Source: Actinoplanes solisilvae
GTDB lineage: Bacteria > Actinomycetota > Actinomycetes > Mycobacteriales > Micromonosporaceae
Assembly (NCBI RefSeq): GCF_003999975.1
Contig: NZ_RJAC01000001.1
Span: forward strand, 1,302,001 to 1,366,000
Direction: 5' to 3'
DNA length: 64,000 nucleotides
Of the stretch, positions 32,658-41,815 are shown piece by piece (positions within the stretch are counted from its first letter, which is position 1; each line of letters starts with the position of its first letter). A model generated the notes under the pieces. The model was not told the DNA's origin. It ran no database searches and saw nothing but the letters and a program-made list of their open reading frames with translations. A program made the position numbers and the translations under genes.

Positions 32658-33084
32658 GGGTTTGCGGTGCCCGGTCCGCCGGGCGCCACTTTCCAAAATT
32701 CAGATGTACGAGTCCTCCAACGCGTCCTATCGCGACGCCACGCGCCGTCTTTGGTCACCCCGATCACGCGGCTTCCGGCCGGGCCCGGTGGCCGGCTTGG
32801 AAAGCCTGCGCGACCAACCGGTCACCGCGACCGGCCCGTCACGGGTGAGATGGCCTGGGCGAACGGCCGCACGAACCAGATGCCGCACCGGGCCTCGGCA
32901 TCCAGTTCGAAACAGAGGATTGCGGCGACGAACCCAGCGTTGTGATCTCCACAGGTTGTTCACAAACCCACCGCCGGGCCTGCACCGGGCGTCAATAGGC
33001 TCCCCGCCGAAGGTCGGTGGGCCACGGGGGCGCACCGGCCGACTTGCCACGAACCGGTTGGATCGGTGGCTCGGGAGGTGGACG
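32658..33084. other. Intergenic region holding a dispersed repeat
   Basis: A 427-base gap between the polyester hydrolase and the response regulator. It holds repeat copy 2 at 32704-32787. Near 32940-32965 TTGTGA and TCACAA form a spaced inverted repeat around CTCCACAGG, which might be an operator for the downstream two-component genes. GGGAGG before 33085 is their ribosome site. No credible gene was seen in the gap. Confidence 0.45.
32704..32787. repeat. Dispersed intergenic repeat, copy 2
   Basis: It is the partner of the repeat at 7954-8038, in the same orientation, with the identical 20-base core CGATCACGCGGCTTCCGGCC at 32761-32780. Read on the minus strand both copies encode the string RVIGV..DGAWR in an open frame. 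It begins 47 bases after the hydrolase stop. Confidence 0.6.
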
Positions 33085-33771
33085 GTGGAGACGGATCGGC
33101 GTGTTCTGGTCGTCGAGGACGAGCGGACGATCGCGGAGGCGGTCGCGGTAAGGCTGCGGGCCGAGGGGTTCACGGTCGAGGTCGCCGGCGACGGCCCGGC
33201 CGCGGTCGAGGCGGCCCGGCGCACGCCGCCCGACGCGGTCGTGCTCGACGTCATGCTGCCCGGCTTCGACGGACTCGAGGTCTGCCGGCGGCTGCAGGCC
33301 GAGCGCCCGGTCCCGATCCTCATGCTCACCGCCCGCGACGACGAGACCGACCTGCTCGTCGGTCTGGCCGTCGGCGCCGACGACTACATGGTCAAGCCGT
33401 TCTCGATGCGCGAACTGGCCGCCCGGGTGCACGCCCTGCTGCGGCGGGCCGCGAAGACCGCCGCCAAGCCGGCCGGGCCACCGACGCTGCGGTTCGGCGA
33501 CCTCGAGATCAACCAGGCCGAGCGGCGCGTGCTGCGGGCCGGGGTCGAGGCCCACCTGACCCCGACCGAGTTCGATCTGCTCGTTCACCTGGCCGCGCAC
33601 CCCCGCACGGTCCTGCCGCGGGAAAGGCTGCTCGCCGACGTCTGGGGCTGGGCCGACGCCTCCGGCACCCGCACGGTCGACAGCCACATCAAGGGGCTGC
33701 GCCGCAAGCTCGGCCCCGATCTGATCCGCACCGTGCACGGCGTGGGCTACGCGCTGGAGGTGGAGCGGTGA
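33085..33771 (+). CDS. OmpR/PhoB family response regulator
   Basis: A 228-residue regulator. The receiver has acidic residues in VVEDERTI, the phosphorylated Asp55 in VVLDVMLPG, Thr in MLTARDD and Lys in YMVKPFSM. The C-terminal winged helix has LTPTEFDLLVHLA and SGTRTVDSHIKGLRRKLG. The GTG at 33085 follows GGGAGG with eight bases between. It overlaps the kinase start by four bases in GTGA, so the two are translationally coupled. Confidence 0.96.
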   Translation: METDRRVLVVEDERTIAEAVAVRLRAEGFTVEVAGDGPAAVEAARRTPPDAVVLDVMLPGFDGLEVCRRLQAERPVPILMLTARDDETDLLVGLAVGADDYMVKPFSMRELAARVHALLRRAAKTAAKPAGPPTLRFGDLEINQAERRVLRAGVEAHLTPTEFDLLVHLAAHPRTVLPRERLLADVWGWADASGTRTVDSHIKGLRRKLGPDLIRTVHGVGYALEVER

Positions 33772-34781
33772 GATGGCTCGCCTGGCTGCCACGGCCGCTC
33801 GACCCGGTCCGCTCGATCAAGATGAAGATCATCATGGTGCTGTTCGCGGGCGGCGGCAGCGGGCTGGTCTGGTTCTACCTCTGGCTGGGCTGGTTCCCGA
33901 TCTGGACCGGCGTCACCGCGACGGTCATCGGAGTGACGATCGTCCAGTTCCTGGCCCGGGGCATGACCTCGCCGCTGCGTGAGATGACCACGGCCGTACG
34001 GGCCATGGCGCGCGGCGACTACGACCGGCGGGTACGGGCGACCTCGGCCGACGAGGTGGGCGAGCTCGCGGCGGCGTTCAACCAGATGGCGGCCGATCTG
34101 GCGGCGGCCGACCGGCAGCGGCGCGAGCTCATCGCGAACGTCTCGCACGAACTGCGTACGCCGATCACCGCCTTGCAGGGCCTGCTCGAGAACATCGTCG
34201 ACGGGGTGGCCGCGGCCGATCCCACCCAGATGCAGACCGCGCTCGCCCAGACCGAGCGCCTCGGCCGGCTCGTCACCGAACTGCTCGATCTCTCCCGCCT
34301 CGACGCAGGCGTGGTGCCGTTGCGGCGCCACCCGATCGACGTGCGGGCGTTCCTCGACGACGTCGTGCGCGAGGCGGAAATCAACTCGGCCGGCGCCGGT
34401 CGTGACGTCCGTTTCAAGGTCGCCGCCCCGTCGATCGTCGTGCCCGGCGACCGGGAGCGGCTGCACCAGGTCTTCGCCAACCTGCTCGACAACGCCGCGC
34501 GGCACAGCCCGTCCGGCGGCACGGTCGAGGTGCGCGCCGAACGACACGACGACCACGTGCTGGTCGCCGTGGCCGACGAGGGCGAGGGAATCCCGGCGGC
34601 CGAGCGCGACCGGGTCTTCGAGCGTTTCACCCGCGGCGAGCGGCCCGCCGGCGGCGGCACCGGGCTGGGGCTGGCCATCGCCCGCTGGGTCGTCGAGCTG
34701 CACCACGGAACGATCGCCGCCGTCGACCCCGAGCCGCGTGGCTGCCTGATCCACGTCACGTTGCCGCTCAGCCCCAGCTGA
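33768..34781 (+). CDS. Sensor histidine kinase (HAMP-HisKA-HATPase)
   Basis: A 337-residue kinase. Two adjacent membrane helices (about 20-62) leave almost no extracellular sensor, so it probably senses within the membrane. HAMP follows (TSPLREMTTAVRAMARGDYDRRV), then HisKA with His127 in LIANVSHELRTPI, and HATPase motifs LLDNAARHSP, VADEGEGIP, FERFTRG and GTGLGLAIARWVV. It starts at GTG 33768 within the regulator stop. An integral membrane protein gene follows on the same strand and could be its target or partner. Confidence 0.95.
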   Translation: MRWLAWLPRPLDPVRSIKMKIIMVLFAGGGSGLVWFYLWLGWFPIWTGVTATVIGVTIVQFLARGMTSPLREMTTAVRAMARGDYDRRVRATSADEVGELAAAFNQMAADLAAADRQRRELIANVSHELRTPITALQGLLENIVDGVAAADPTQMQTALAQTERLGRLVTELLDLSRLDAGVVPLRRHPIDVRAFLDDVVREAEINSAGAGRDVRFKVAAPSIVVPGDRERLHQVFANLLDNAARHSPSGGTVEVRAERHDDHVLVAVADEGEGIPAAERDRVFERFTRGERPAGGGTGLGLAIARWVVELHHGTIAAVDPEPRGCLIHVTLPLSPS

Positions 34782-34855
34782 CCCATCCCGTACGCGATCA
34801 GCCGAGCGCCTCGAGGTGCCGCGGCCGGTCGACCCTGCCCTCGTGGAGGTTTCCC

Positions 34856-36358
34856 ATGTCCACCGCTGCCCCTGTTCCCACGTTCCACGGTCCGTGGCCA
34901 CCCGGCGTCCCGTGGGGCCGGCATTGGCTCGGCCCGGCGCGGCCCGCCTCGGTCGTCACCGTCGCGGCGGTCGCGGGGGCCGCCGCGGTCGCGGCACTGA
35001 GCCTTCCGCTCGACGAGGCCGGCGTGGGTTGGCTGATCACCGCCGTCGCCGCGGTCACGGCCGTGATGATCGCCGGCGTCGTGCCGCCGTACGTGGGTCC
35101 GCCCCCGCTGGTGTCCCGGCCGCGCCCGCCGCTCGGCGCCGAAAGGATCGCCTGGGGCGCGGCGAGCGTGGCCCTGCTGGCCGTCGGCACGTTCCGCTCG
35201 GCGGGCTGGCTCTTCGTGCTGTGCGTGCTCGTCTCGACGTTGACCGGCGTGCTTGCGCTGACCGGCGGCCGTTCGATGCGCAGCATCTACGCGGCCTGCA
35301 CGATGCCCGGCCTGGCCGCGTTCCGCGCCGTGCCGTGGCTGACCCGCGGGCTGACCGGGCTGAACCGTTCCGGCGCCCGCATCGCGCTCACCGCCCTGGT
35401 CGCCGTGGCCATGCTGCTGGTCTTCGGCGCCCTGCTGGCTTCGGCCGACATCTACTTCGCGACCGCGCTGCAGAGGCTCGTGCCCGACCTCGGCGTCGAC
35501 ACGCTCTTCCGCTGGATCTTCGTGGGCGGCTGCGCGGCCGCACTCATCGGCGGCGCCGCGTTCCTCCGCGCCGCTCCGCCCCACCTGTCCGAACTGGACG
35601 GGACCGAGGGCCGCAGGGTGAACCGCTGGGAATGGGCCGTCCCGCTCGGGCTGCTCACCCTGCTCTTCATCGCCTTCGTCGCGGTGCAGGTCGTCGTGCT
35701 GGTCCGCGGCGACCGGCTGCCCGGGGCCTACGCCGACGCCGCCCGCAGCGGGTTCTTCCAGCTGAGCTGGGTGACCGGCCTGACCCTGATCGTGCTGGCC
35801 GGAGCGGCCCGCTGGGCGCCCCGCGAGCGACCCGCCGACCGTCTGCTGTTCCGCGTCATCCTCGGCACGCTGACCGCGCTCACCCTGGTCATCGCGGCGA
35901 CCGCGCTGCACCGCATCATGTCCTACACCGCCGAGTTCGGCCTGACCCGGCTGCGCCTGCTCGTCTTCTGCTGCGAGCTGTGGTTCGTCTTCGTGCTGCT
36001 GCTGGTGCTGGTGGCCGGGCGGCGGCTGCGCGCGCCCTGGCTGCCCCGGATCGCGATCGCGGCGGGCGTGCTGGCGCTGCTCGGCCTGGCCGTGGTCAAC
36101 CCCGACGGCCTGATCGCCGAACGCAACGTGCACACCGGCAACCACCCGATCGACCTCGAATATCTGGGCGACCTCTCGCCCGACGCGGTGCCGGCCGTCC
36201 TCGGCCTGCCGCCGGAGCAGCGGGACTGCGTGCTCGGCCGGCTCAGCTTCCAGCTCGACCGGACCTCCGGTGACTGGCGGGCCTTCAACCTCGGCCGCGA
36301 GCGGGCCCGCGACGTGATCGACCAGCAACTCGGCGGCCGAAGCTGGAAGTGCGAGTAG
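34856..36358 (+). CDS. Polytopic membrane protein, DUF4173/DUF4153-like
   Basis: A 500-residue protein with about twelve membrane helices and a C-terminal soluble tail. The sequence LLVFGALLASADIYFA, the HRIMSYTAEFGLTRLRLLV stretch and the tail EYLGDLSPDAVPAVLGLP fit DUF4173 proteins, whose function is unknown. The final residues RSWKCE end with a Cys. The ATG at 34856 follows GGAGGT. It follows the two-component system by 74 bases on the same strand, an arrangement that suggests regulation by it. Confidence 0.85.
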   Translation: MSTAAPVPTFHGPWPPGVPWGRHWLGPARPASVVTVAAVAGAAAVAALSLPLDEAGVGWLITAVAAVTAVMIAGVVPPYVGPPPLVSRPRPPLGAERIAWGAASVALLAVGTFRSAGWLFVLCVLVSTLTGVLALTGGRSMRSIYAACTMPGLAAFRAVPWLTRGLTGLNRSGARIALTALVAVAMLLVFGALLASADIYFATALQRLVPDLGVDTLFRWIFVGGCAAALIGGAAFLRAAPPHLSELDGTEGRRVNRWEWAVPLGLLTLLFIAFVAVQVVVLVRGDRLPGAYADAARSGFFQLSWVTGLTLIVLAGAARWAPRERPADRLLFRVILGTLTALTLVIAATALHRIMSYTAEFGLTRLRLLVFCCELWFVFVLLLVLVAGRRLRAPWLPRIAIAAGVLALLGLAVVNPDGLIAERNVHTGNHPIDLEYLGDLSPDAVPAVLGLPPEQRDCVLGRLSFQLDRTSGDWRAFNLGRERARDVIDQQLGGRSWKCE

Positions 36359-36364
36359 AAGGAC

Positions 36365-36392
36365 TTGACATCCGGCTGTCGGCGGCCAGACT
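36365..36392 (+). promoter_or_regulatory. Candidate promoter of the first symporter module
   Basis: TTGACA at 36365-36370 is a consensus -35. After 16 bases CAGACT at 36387-36392 is a possible -10, and 7 bases later the ATG at 36400 begins. This fits a leaderless transcript and supports that start codon. Confidence 0.55.
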
Positions 36393-36399
36393 CCCGGGC

Positions 36400-36816
36400 A
36401 TGGCCGCCGACGACCAGACCGAGCCGGACACCGCCACGGGCGTCACGGTCCCTCGGCGTACGCGGGTGGTTCTGGGTGAGGCGGCGGCCCGTCGACGCCC
36501 CGCCGACCGGGCCCGCGCCGACCTCGCGGAACAGACGCCCGTCGGCGAAGCCCTGGTCAAGGGTCTGGTCCGCGCCCAGCTAGCGCTCGCCCTGCGGCTG
36601 GCGCTGGTGGTCGTGACCGGCCTGGGCGCGCTCCCGATGCTCTTCGCGGTCGCGCCCGGGGTCGCCGGGGTAAAGGTCTTCGGCGTCTACCTGCCGTGGC
36701 TGCTGCTGGGCGTGCTCTCGTTCCCGTTCCTGATCGGCGTGGGCTGGGCCTACGTGCGCTGGGCGGAACGCAACGAGCAGGACTTCATCGCGCTGATCCG
36801 CCGGCCCGAGCAGTGA
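36400..36816 (+). CDS. Small membrane protein, probable partner of a sodium:solute symporter
   Basis: A 138-residue protein with a charged N-terminal half (PRRTRVVLGEAAARRRPADR) and two membrane helices (about 75-95 and 105-125), ending WAERNEQDFIALIRRPEQ. It overlaps the following symporter by four bases (GTGA), so the two are coupled. The layout resembles DUF485-type partners, but the sequence is not a clear DUF485 match. The start at 36400 is supported by the consensus-like promoter just upstream; a GTG at 36349 overlapping the previous gene is less likely. Confidence 0.78.
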   Translation: MAADDQTEPDTATGVTVPRRTRVVLGEAAARRRPADRARADLAEQTPVGEALVKGLVRAQLALALRLALVVVTGLGALPMLFAVAPGVAGVKVFGVYLPWLLLGVLSFPFLIGVGWAYVRWAERNEQDFIALIRRPEQ

Positions 36817-38435
36817 ACCCGTACCTCGTCCCCGGTCTGGTGGCCGTGGTGCTGGTGACCGTCGGCATCGGCGTCTACGGGCTGCGCTTCGCCCGCACCA
36901 CCTCGGATTTCCTGGTCGCCTCACGCTCGGTCAGCCCGGCCTGGAACGCTGCGGCGATCAGCGGCGAATACCTCTCGGCGGCCTCGTTCCTGGGCGTCGC
37001 CGGCCTGATCCTGCGCTACGGCGTCGACGTGCTCTGGTACCCGGTCGGCTTCGCGGCGGGCTATCTGGCGCTGCTGCTCTTCGTCGCGGCCCCGCTGCGC
37101 CGCTCGGGCGCCTTCACCCTGCCCGACTTCTGCCAGGTGCGGCTCGGATCGCCGCTGCTGCGCCGTCTGGCCAGCGTCTTCGTCGTCTTCATCGGCTGCC
37201 TCTACCTGGTGCCGCAGTTGCAGGGGGCCGGCCTGACCTTCACAACGGTCACCGGCGGTTCCTATGCGTGGGGCGCGCTGCTGGTCGGCGTGGTCGTCAC
37301 GGCGAACGTCGCCCTCGGCGGCATGCGCGCGATCACCTTCGTGCAGGCCTTCCAGTACTGGCTCAAGCTCACCGCGCTCGCCGTCCCGGTGATCTTCCTA
37401 GCCCTGCAGTGGCAGTCCGACGGCCGCCCGCACGTCGCGCCGCCGGCCGGGACTGCGTTCCCGGCCGCGACCTCGGTGGTGATCGAGCAGGACGCGCTCG
37501 TCGACGGCGTCGCGGTGAAAGCGGGCACGCAGCTCAGCTTCGACGCCGGCGACCCGGTGCCGGCGGTGAGCACGGTGGACGCCCGGTTCGACGCCGACTG
37601 GCTGCTGCCCGGCGGCGACGGCAGCCTCTTCGCCACCTATTCGCTGATCCTGGCGACGTTTCTCGGCACGATGGGCTTACCCCACGTACTCGTACGCTTC
37701 TATACCAATCCCGACGGCGCGTCGGCCCGCCGCACGACACTCGTGGTGCTGGGGCTGGTCGGCACGTTCTACCTGCTGCCCACCCTCTATGGCGTGCTGG
37801 GCCGCATCTACACCCCGCAACTGCTGATGACCGGCCGCACCGACGCCGTCGTGCTGTTGCTGCCCGAGGCCGCGCTCGGCGGTGGCCACCTCGGCAAACT
37901 TCTCGGCGCCCTGGTCACCGCGGGCGCGCTGGCCGCCTTCCTCTCCACGTCGTCGGGCCTGCTCACCAGCGTCGCCGGGGTGGTCTTCACCGACGTGCTG
38001 CACGCCGGCCGCAGCGGGTCGGTGCGCGACTTCCGGCTGGCGACCGTGCTGGCCGCGTCGGTGCCGGTGCTGCTCTCGCTCTACCTCTCCAACATGGACG
38101 TCTCGCAGGTCGTTGGCCTGGCCTTCGCGGTCGCCGCGTCCAGCTTCTGCCCGCTGCTCGTGCTCGGCATCTGGTGGCGAGGGCTGACCGACGTGGGCGC
38201 GGTGGCCGGTCTCCTGGCCGGTGGGGGCGCCTCGATCGCGGCCGTCCTGATCACGGTGCTCGGCCCGCCGCTCGACGGCTGGCTCGCCGACGCTGTCGGG
38301 CAGCCGGCCGCGTGGACCGTGCCTCTCGCGTTCCTGGTGATGGTCGCCGGCTCGCTGCTGACCAGCCGCCGCATCCCCTCCGACGTCGGCGCGACCATGC
38401 TGCGCCTGCACGCCCCCGAGTCTCTACGGGTTTGA
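36813..38435 (+). CDS. Sodium:solute symporter (SSS) family, acetate/monocarboxylate permease-like
   Basis: A 540-residue transporter with about 13 helices. DFLVASRSVSPAWNAAAISGEYLSAASFLGVAG (outline) is the ligand/sodium site region of ActP-type permeases, LGTMGLPHVLVRFYTNP is the conserved helix-8 motif, and an unusually long extracellular loop of about 80 residues with a hydrophilic beta-like sequence lies between helices 6 and 7. It would import a small carboxylate with sodium. The GTG at 36813 overlaps the small partner gene. A second, distinct module of the same family lies at 41816-43860. Confidence 0.92.
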   Translation: MNPYLVPGLVAVVLVTVGIGVYGLRFARTTSDFLVASRSVSPAWNAAAISGEYLSAASFLGVAGLILRYGVDVLWYPVGFAAGYLALLLFVAAPLRRSGAFTLPDFCQVRLGSPLLRRLASVFVVFIGCLYLVPQLQGAGLTFTTVTGGSYAWGALLVGVVVTANVALGGMRAITFVQAFQYWLKLTALAVPVIFLALQWQSDGRPHVAPPAGTAFPAATSVVIEQDALVDGVAVKAGTQLSFDAGDPVPAVSTVDARFDADWLLPGGDGSLFATYSLILATFLGTMGLPHVLVRFYTNPDGASARRTTLVVLGLVGTFYLLPTLYGVLGRIYTPQLLMTGRTDAVVLLLPEAALGGGHLGKLLGALVTAGALAAFLSTSSGLLTSVAGVVFTDVLHAGRSGSVRDFRLATVLAASVPVLLSLYLSNMDVSQVVGLAFAVAASSFCPLLVLGIWWRGLTDVGAVAGLLAGGGASIAAVLITVLGPPLDGWLADAVGQPAAWTVPLAFLVMVAGSLLTSRRIPSDVGATMLRLHAPESLRV

Positions 38436-38466
38436 ACGCCCTGGTCAGAGGGGCTAGGTTCGGAAC

Positions 38467-39246
38467 ATGACGGTGCCGGTGCAGCGCGAGGGCGATCAGA
38501 TCCCGGCCATGGCGTTGCGCGGGCTGGTCAAGCGGTTCGACACCAAGCTCGCGGTCTCCGGTGTCAGCCTCGACGTGCCCGCCGGCTCGTTCTACGGCCT
38601 GCTCGGTCCCAACGGCGCCGGCAAGACCACCACGTTGTCCATGGCCGTCGGCCTCCTGCGCCCCGACGCCGGTCACGCTTTCCTGCTGGGGTACGACGTG
38701 TGGGCCGACCCCTCCGCGGCCAAGGCGCGACTCGGGGTGCTGCCCGACGGCGTACGCCTCTTCGACCGCCTCACCGGCCCTGAGTTGCTCGCCTATCACG
38801 GCCTGCTGCGCGGCATGGACGCCACGACCGTCGACCAGCGGGCCCGTGAGCTGCTCGACGTGCTCGAACTCGGCGCCGGCAACCGCACCCTGGTCGTCGA
38901 CTACTCGGCCGGCATGCGCAAGAAGATCGGCCTGGCCTGCGCCCTGCTGCACGCCCCGCGGCTGCTCGTGCTCGACGAGCCGTTCGAGGCGGTCGACCCG
39001 GTCTCGGCCGCCCGCATCCGCGACATCCTCCAGCGCTACGTGGCCGGCGGCGGCACGGTCATCTTCTCCAGCCACGTCATGGAGGTCGTCGAGCGGCTCT
39101 GCTCGCACGTCGCGATCCTCTCCGACGGCGTGCTGCGCCTGCACGGCACGCTCGGCGCGGTGCGCGGCGACCGCTCGCTCGAAGAGGTCTTCGTCCAGGT
39201 GGTCGGCGGCCGGGTCAGCACCGGCTCGGAACTCGCGTGGCTGTGA
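38467..39246 (+). CDS. ABC transporter ATP-binding protein
   Basis: A 259-residue ATPase. Walker A is GPNGAGKTTT, the signature is YSAGMRKKIGLA (a degenerate LSGGQ), Walker B is RLLVLDEPFEAVDP, and the H loop is SSHVMEV. It belongs with drug or lipid exporter ATPases. TAGGTT at 38455-38460, 6 bases from the ATG, suggests a leaderless start. It overlaps the permease gene by ten bases and would power it. Confidence 0.95.
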   Translation: MTVPVQREGDQIPAMALRGLVKRFDTKLAVSGVSLDVPAGSFYGLLGPNGAGKTTTLSMAVGLLRPDAGHAFLLGYDVWADPSAAKARLGVLPDGVRLFDRLTGPELLAYHGLLRGMDATTVDQRARELLDVLELGAGNRTLVVDYSAGMRKKIGLACALLHAPRLLVLDEPFEAVDPVSAARIRDILQRYVAGGGTVIFSSHVMEVVERLCSHVAILSDGVLRLHGTLGAVRGDRSLEEVFVQVVGGRVSTGSELAWL

Positions 39247-40844
39247 CGACGGCCGAGGCCGGGCCGTCCGTCTGGCCGTTCGTGCGGCTCAAGCTGCGGA
39301 TGCTCGTCAACGGCTGGCGGGGGCGGCCGGCCCGCACCGCGTTGTTCGTCGCCGGTGTCGTGCTGGCCGGTTTCTTCGCCGTCGCGGGCTATGCGATCTT
39401 CGCGATCCCCGGTGTGGTCGGCGACGAGCGGGCGGCGAGCCTGTTGCTGCAGCTCGGGGGCTCTATGCTGGTCTTCGGCTGGCTGATCTTCCCGCTGCTG
39501 TTCTTCGGGGTCGACGAGTCGCTCGACCCCTCCCGATTCGCGCTGCTGCCGCTGAGCCGCCGCACGCTGATCATGGGCCTGTTCGCCGCCGCGCTGACCG
39601 GCTTGCCCGCGCTGTCCACACTGGCCGCGACGGCCGGCATGGTGAGCACGGTGGCCGACCTGGGCGGTGCCGCGGCGGCGTTCGTCCAATTCGTCGGCAT
39701 TGTCGGCGGAGTGCTCATCTGCGTAGCCGTGAGCCGGGCCGTGACCAGCGCGTTCGCCACCGGGCTGCGCTCGCGCCGGTCACGCGACCTGGCCGTGGTG
39801 CTGTTCGCCGTGGTGGCCGCGCTGCTCGGGCCGCTGCAGCTCGCACTGCTGGCCGGAGCCGAGCGCGCCGACTGGCCGGCCTTCGCCGCCATCGCCGACG
39901 TGCTGGGCTGGACGCCGCTGGGCGCCCCGTGGTCGCTCGGCCTCGACGTGGTCGCCGGGCGCCTGTGGGCCGTACCGCTGAAGCTCTTGATCATTGTCGT
40001 CACCCTCGTGGGACTGCTGCGGTGGTGGAGCGCGACGCTGGAACGCGCCATGCTCGGCGCCGCCTCGAACGGCTCGTCCCGCGCCACCGGAAACGCGGGC
40101 TCGCCGACCGGCCTGCTGCTCGGCCGCCGCCTGCCACGCAGTCGCTTCGGGGCGCTCGTGGCCCGCGAGACCCGATATTGGTGGCGCGAGACGCGCCGAC
40201 GGGCCTCGCTGATCACGTTCTCGGTGGCCGGGCTGTTCCTGCCGGTCTCGATCTCGCTGAGCGGGGGCGCGGCCGGGCCGATGGCGGTCTTCGTGGGCGC
40301 GCTCGCGGCGGTCGCGCTGGCCAACCAGTTCGGGTACGAGGGAAACGCGTACGCGGCCAATGTCGCCGCCGGGGTTCCGGGCCGGGTCGAGGTCCACTCG
40401 CGGGCGGCCGCACACGCCGTCTTCGTGCTGCCGCTCCTGCTGCTGGTCGCTTTGGTGGTGGGCGTCGTGTCGGGCCGGCCCGAACGTATCGCGGGTGACC
40501 TGGGGCTGCTGCTCGCCACCTACGGCGCCGGTCTCGGGCTGGTGCTGCCGGTCTCGGTGCGGGGGGCCTATTCGCTGCCCGAGTCGACCAGCCCGTTCGC
40601 CCTGTCGTCGGGTGGCGGGCTGGCCAAGGGCTTCCTGACCCTCGGCGTCATGCTCGGCACGCTGGTGGCCACGGTCCCGCTGCAGATTCTGGCGTGGGTG
40701 CTCGGCAGCGTGTGGCTCTGGATCGGCCTGCCGGTGGGGGCGGCGTTCGGCTGCGCGGCCTACCTGATCGGCTCGCAGGTCGCGGGCGACTGGCTCGACA
40801 AGCGGGCGCCCGAGGTGCTGGTCGCGGTGACCGCGGGCCGTTAG
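39237..40844 (+). CDS. ABC transporter permease
   Basis: A 535-residue membrane protein with about 12 helices in two halves, separated by a cytoplasmic stretch (ARETRYWWRETRRRA). It starts with GTG at 39237 inside the ATPase gene. It looks like the large fused permease of an actinobacterial exporter (ABC-2-like), but no substrate motif is visible. Its stop overlaps the stop of the convergent small gene by four bases. Confidence 0.88.
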   Translation: MAVTTAEAGPSVWPFVRLKLRMLVNGWRGRPARTALFVAGVVLAGFFAVAGYAIFAIPGVVGDERAASLLLQLGGSMLVFGWLIFPLLFFGVDESLDPSRFALLPLSRRTLIMGLFAAALTGLPALSTLAATAGMVSTVADLGGAAAAFVQFVGIVGGVLICVAVSRAVTSAFATGLRSRRSRDLAVVLFAVVAALLGPLQLALLAGAERADWPAFAAIADVLGWTPLGAPWSLGLDVVAGRLWAVPLKLLIIVVTLVGLLRWWSATLERAMLGAASNGSSRATGNAGSPTGLLLGRRLPRSRFGALVARETRYWWRETRRRASLITFSVAGLFLPVSISLSGGAAGPMAVFVGALAAVALANQFGYEGNAYAANVAAGVPGRVEVHSRAAAHAVFVLPLLLLVALVVGVVSGRPERIAGDLGLLLATYGAGLGLVLPVSVRGAYSLPESTSPFALSSGGGLAKGFLTLGVMLGTLVATVPLQILAWVLGSVWLWIGLPVGAAFGCAAYLIGSQVAGDWLDKRAPEVLVAVTAGR

Positions 40845-41074
40845 TGGAACGCCGGGCGCAGGCCTTCGCGGCGGACGAAGATGCGCCGGCGCTGCACGGC
40901 GACGCCGGAGGGGCCGAGCACATAGCCCTCGAGCCACAGCCAACCGTCGTACGTGCTGCGGGTGTCGACGCGGATCAGCCGGAAGGTCAGGGCACGCGCG
41001 CCCTCGAACTGCACGCTCGCCTCGCCGCCGATGTGCAGCACCTCGCCGGGCTGGAGCTGCACTTGCTGATGCAC
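40841..41074 (-). CDS. Small conserved hypothetical protein
   Basis: A 77-residue soluble protein with alternating strands (VQLQPGEVLHIGGEASVQFEG, shown in part) and aromatic residues (TYDGWLWLEGYVLGP), suggesting a small all-beta fold. The GTG at 41072-41074 follows GGAGGGG at good spacing. No family is recognised. It is divergent from the flavin-reductase-like gene with an 80-base gap containing TTGATCAA, a small dyad. Confidence 0.7.
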   Translation of the reverse strand: MHQQVQLQPGEVLHIGGEASVQFEGARALTFRLIRVDTRSTYDGWLWLEGYVLGPSGVAVQRRRIFVRREGLRPAFH

Positions 41075-41153
41075 GGTCGACCCCCTCCGTCAGAAGATAG
41101 TTGTTGATCAATGCTGACGGTAGGGTCGTGCACTATCTGTGCAGAAAGCGAGA

Positions 41154-41690
41154 ATGGTCGGCGTGACCTCCGACGAGCCCGGCGCCCGGATCCACTCGAC
41201 CGACCCCTTCGCCACCCCCGACGACGAGAAGTCACCCGTACGGCGGCTGCGCGGCCGGCTGGCGGCCCCGGTCACGCTCTGGACCACGCCGGGTCCGGCC
41301 GGGCTCACCGTCTCGTCCACCCTCGTCGCCGACGGTGACCCGGGACGGGTGCTCGGGCTGATCGACGACGAGAGCGACTTCTGGGACGCCCTCGAAGAGG
41401 CCGGGCGGTTCGCGATGGTCCCCCTCACACCGGCCGACCGGCAGCTGGCCGACAAGTTCGCCGGACTGATGCCCGCGCCGGGCGGTCTGTTCACCGGCGA
41501 CGGCTGGACCGACACCGGCTACGGCCCGGTTCCCGCGAGCGCCGCCACCTGGGCCGGCTGCCGGCTCGAGTCGTCCCGGGTGGTGGGCTGGGCGCTCCTG
41601 GTCGAGGCCGTGATCGAGAAGGTGGAGACCGGCCCTGCACCGCGCCCACTTCTCCATTACCGCGGTCGATATCGCGACCTCGCCGGTTAG
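41154..41690 (+). CDS. Flavin reductase-like FMN-binding protein
   Basis: A 178-residue split-barrel protein. The core VTLWTTPGPAGLTVSSTLVA is the flavin-binding strand of the flavin reductase domain, GLFTGDGWTDTGYGPVP lines the substrate side, and LLHYRGRYRDLAG is the family-typical end. It probably binds FMN and either reduces it with NADH for a partner monooxygenase or acts alone; no oxygenase is adjacent. Starts at GTG 41139, ATG 41154 and GTG 41163 are possible, and ATG was chosen. Confidence 0.8.
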   Translation: MVGVTSDEPGARIHSTDPFATPDDEKSPVRRLRGRLAAPVTLWTTPGPAGLTVSSTLVADGDPGRVLGLIDDESDFWDALEEAGRFAMVPLTPADRQLADKFAGLMPAPGGLFTGDGWTDTGYGPVPASAATWAGCRLESSRVVGWALLVEAVIEKVETGPAPRPLLHYRGRYRDLAG

Positions 41691-41815
41691 CGCCGGCCCC
41701 GCTCAGCGCAGTCAAACCGCCACTCGGCGCAAGGGCCGACCGGTGGCCCTCACGCGCGGCCAGATCTTCGTACGTTGCCGAAAAGTCCGCCCCACCCCGA
41801 AGGTGGTGAACCCCG

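Noticed and set aside
34019..36328. A 769-codon open frame on the minus strand
   Set aside because: It is antisense to the histidine kinase and DUF4173-like gene, and it is low-complexity in Arg, Gln and Gly.
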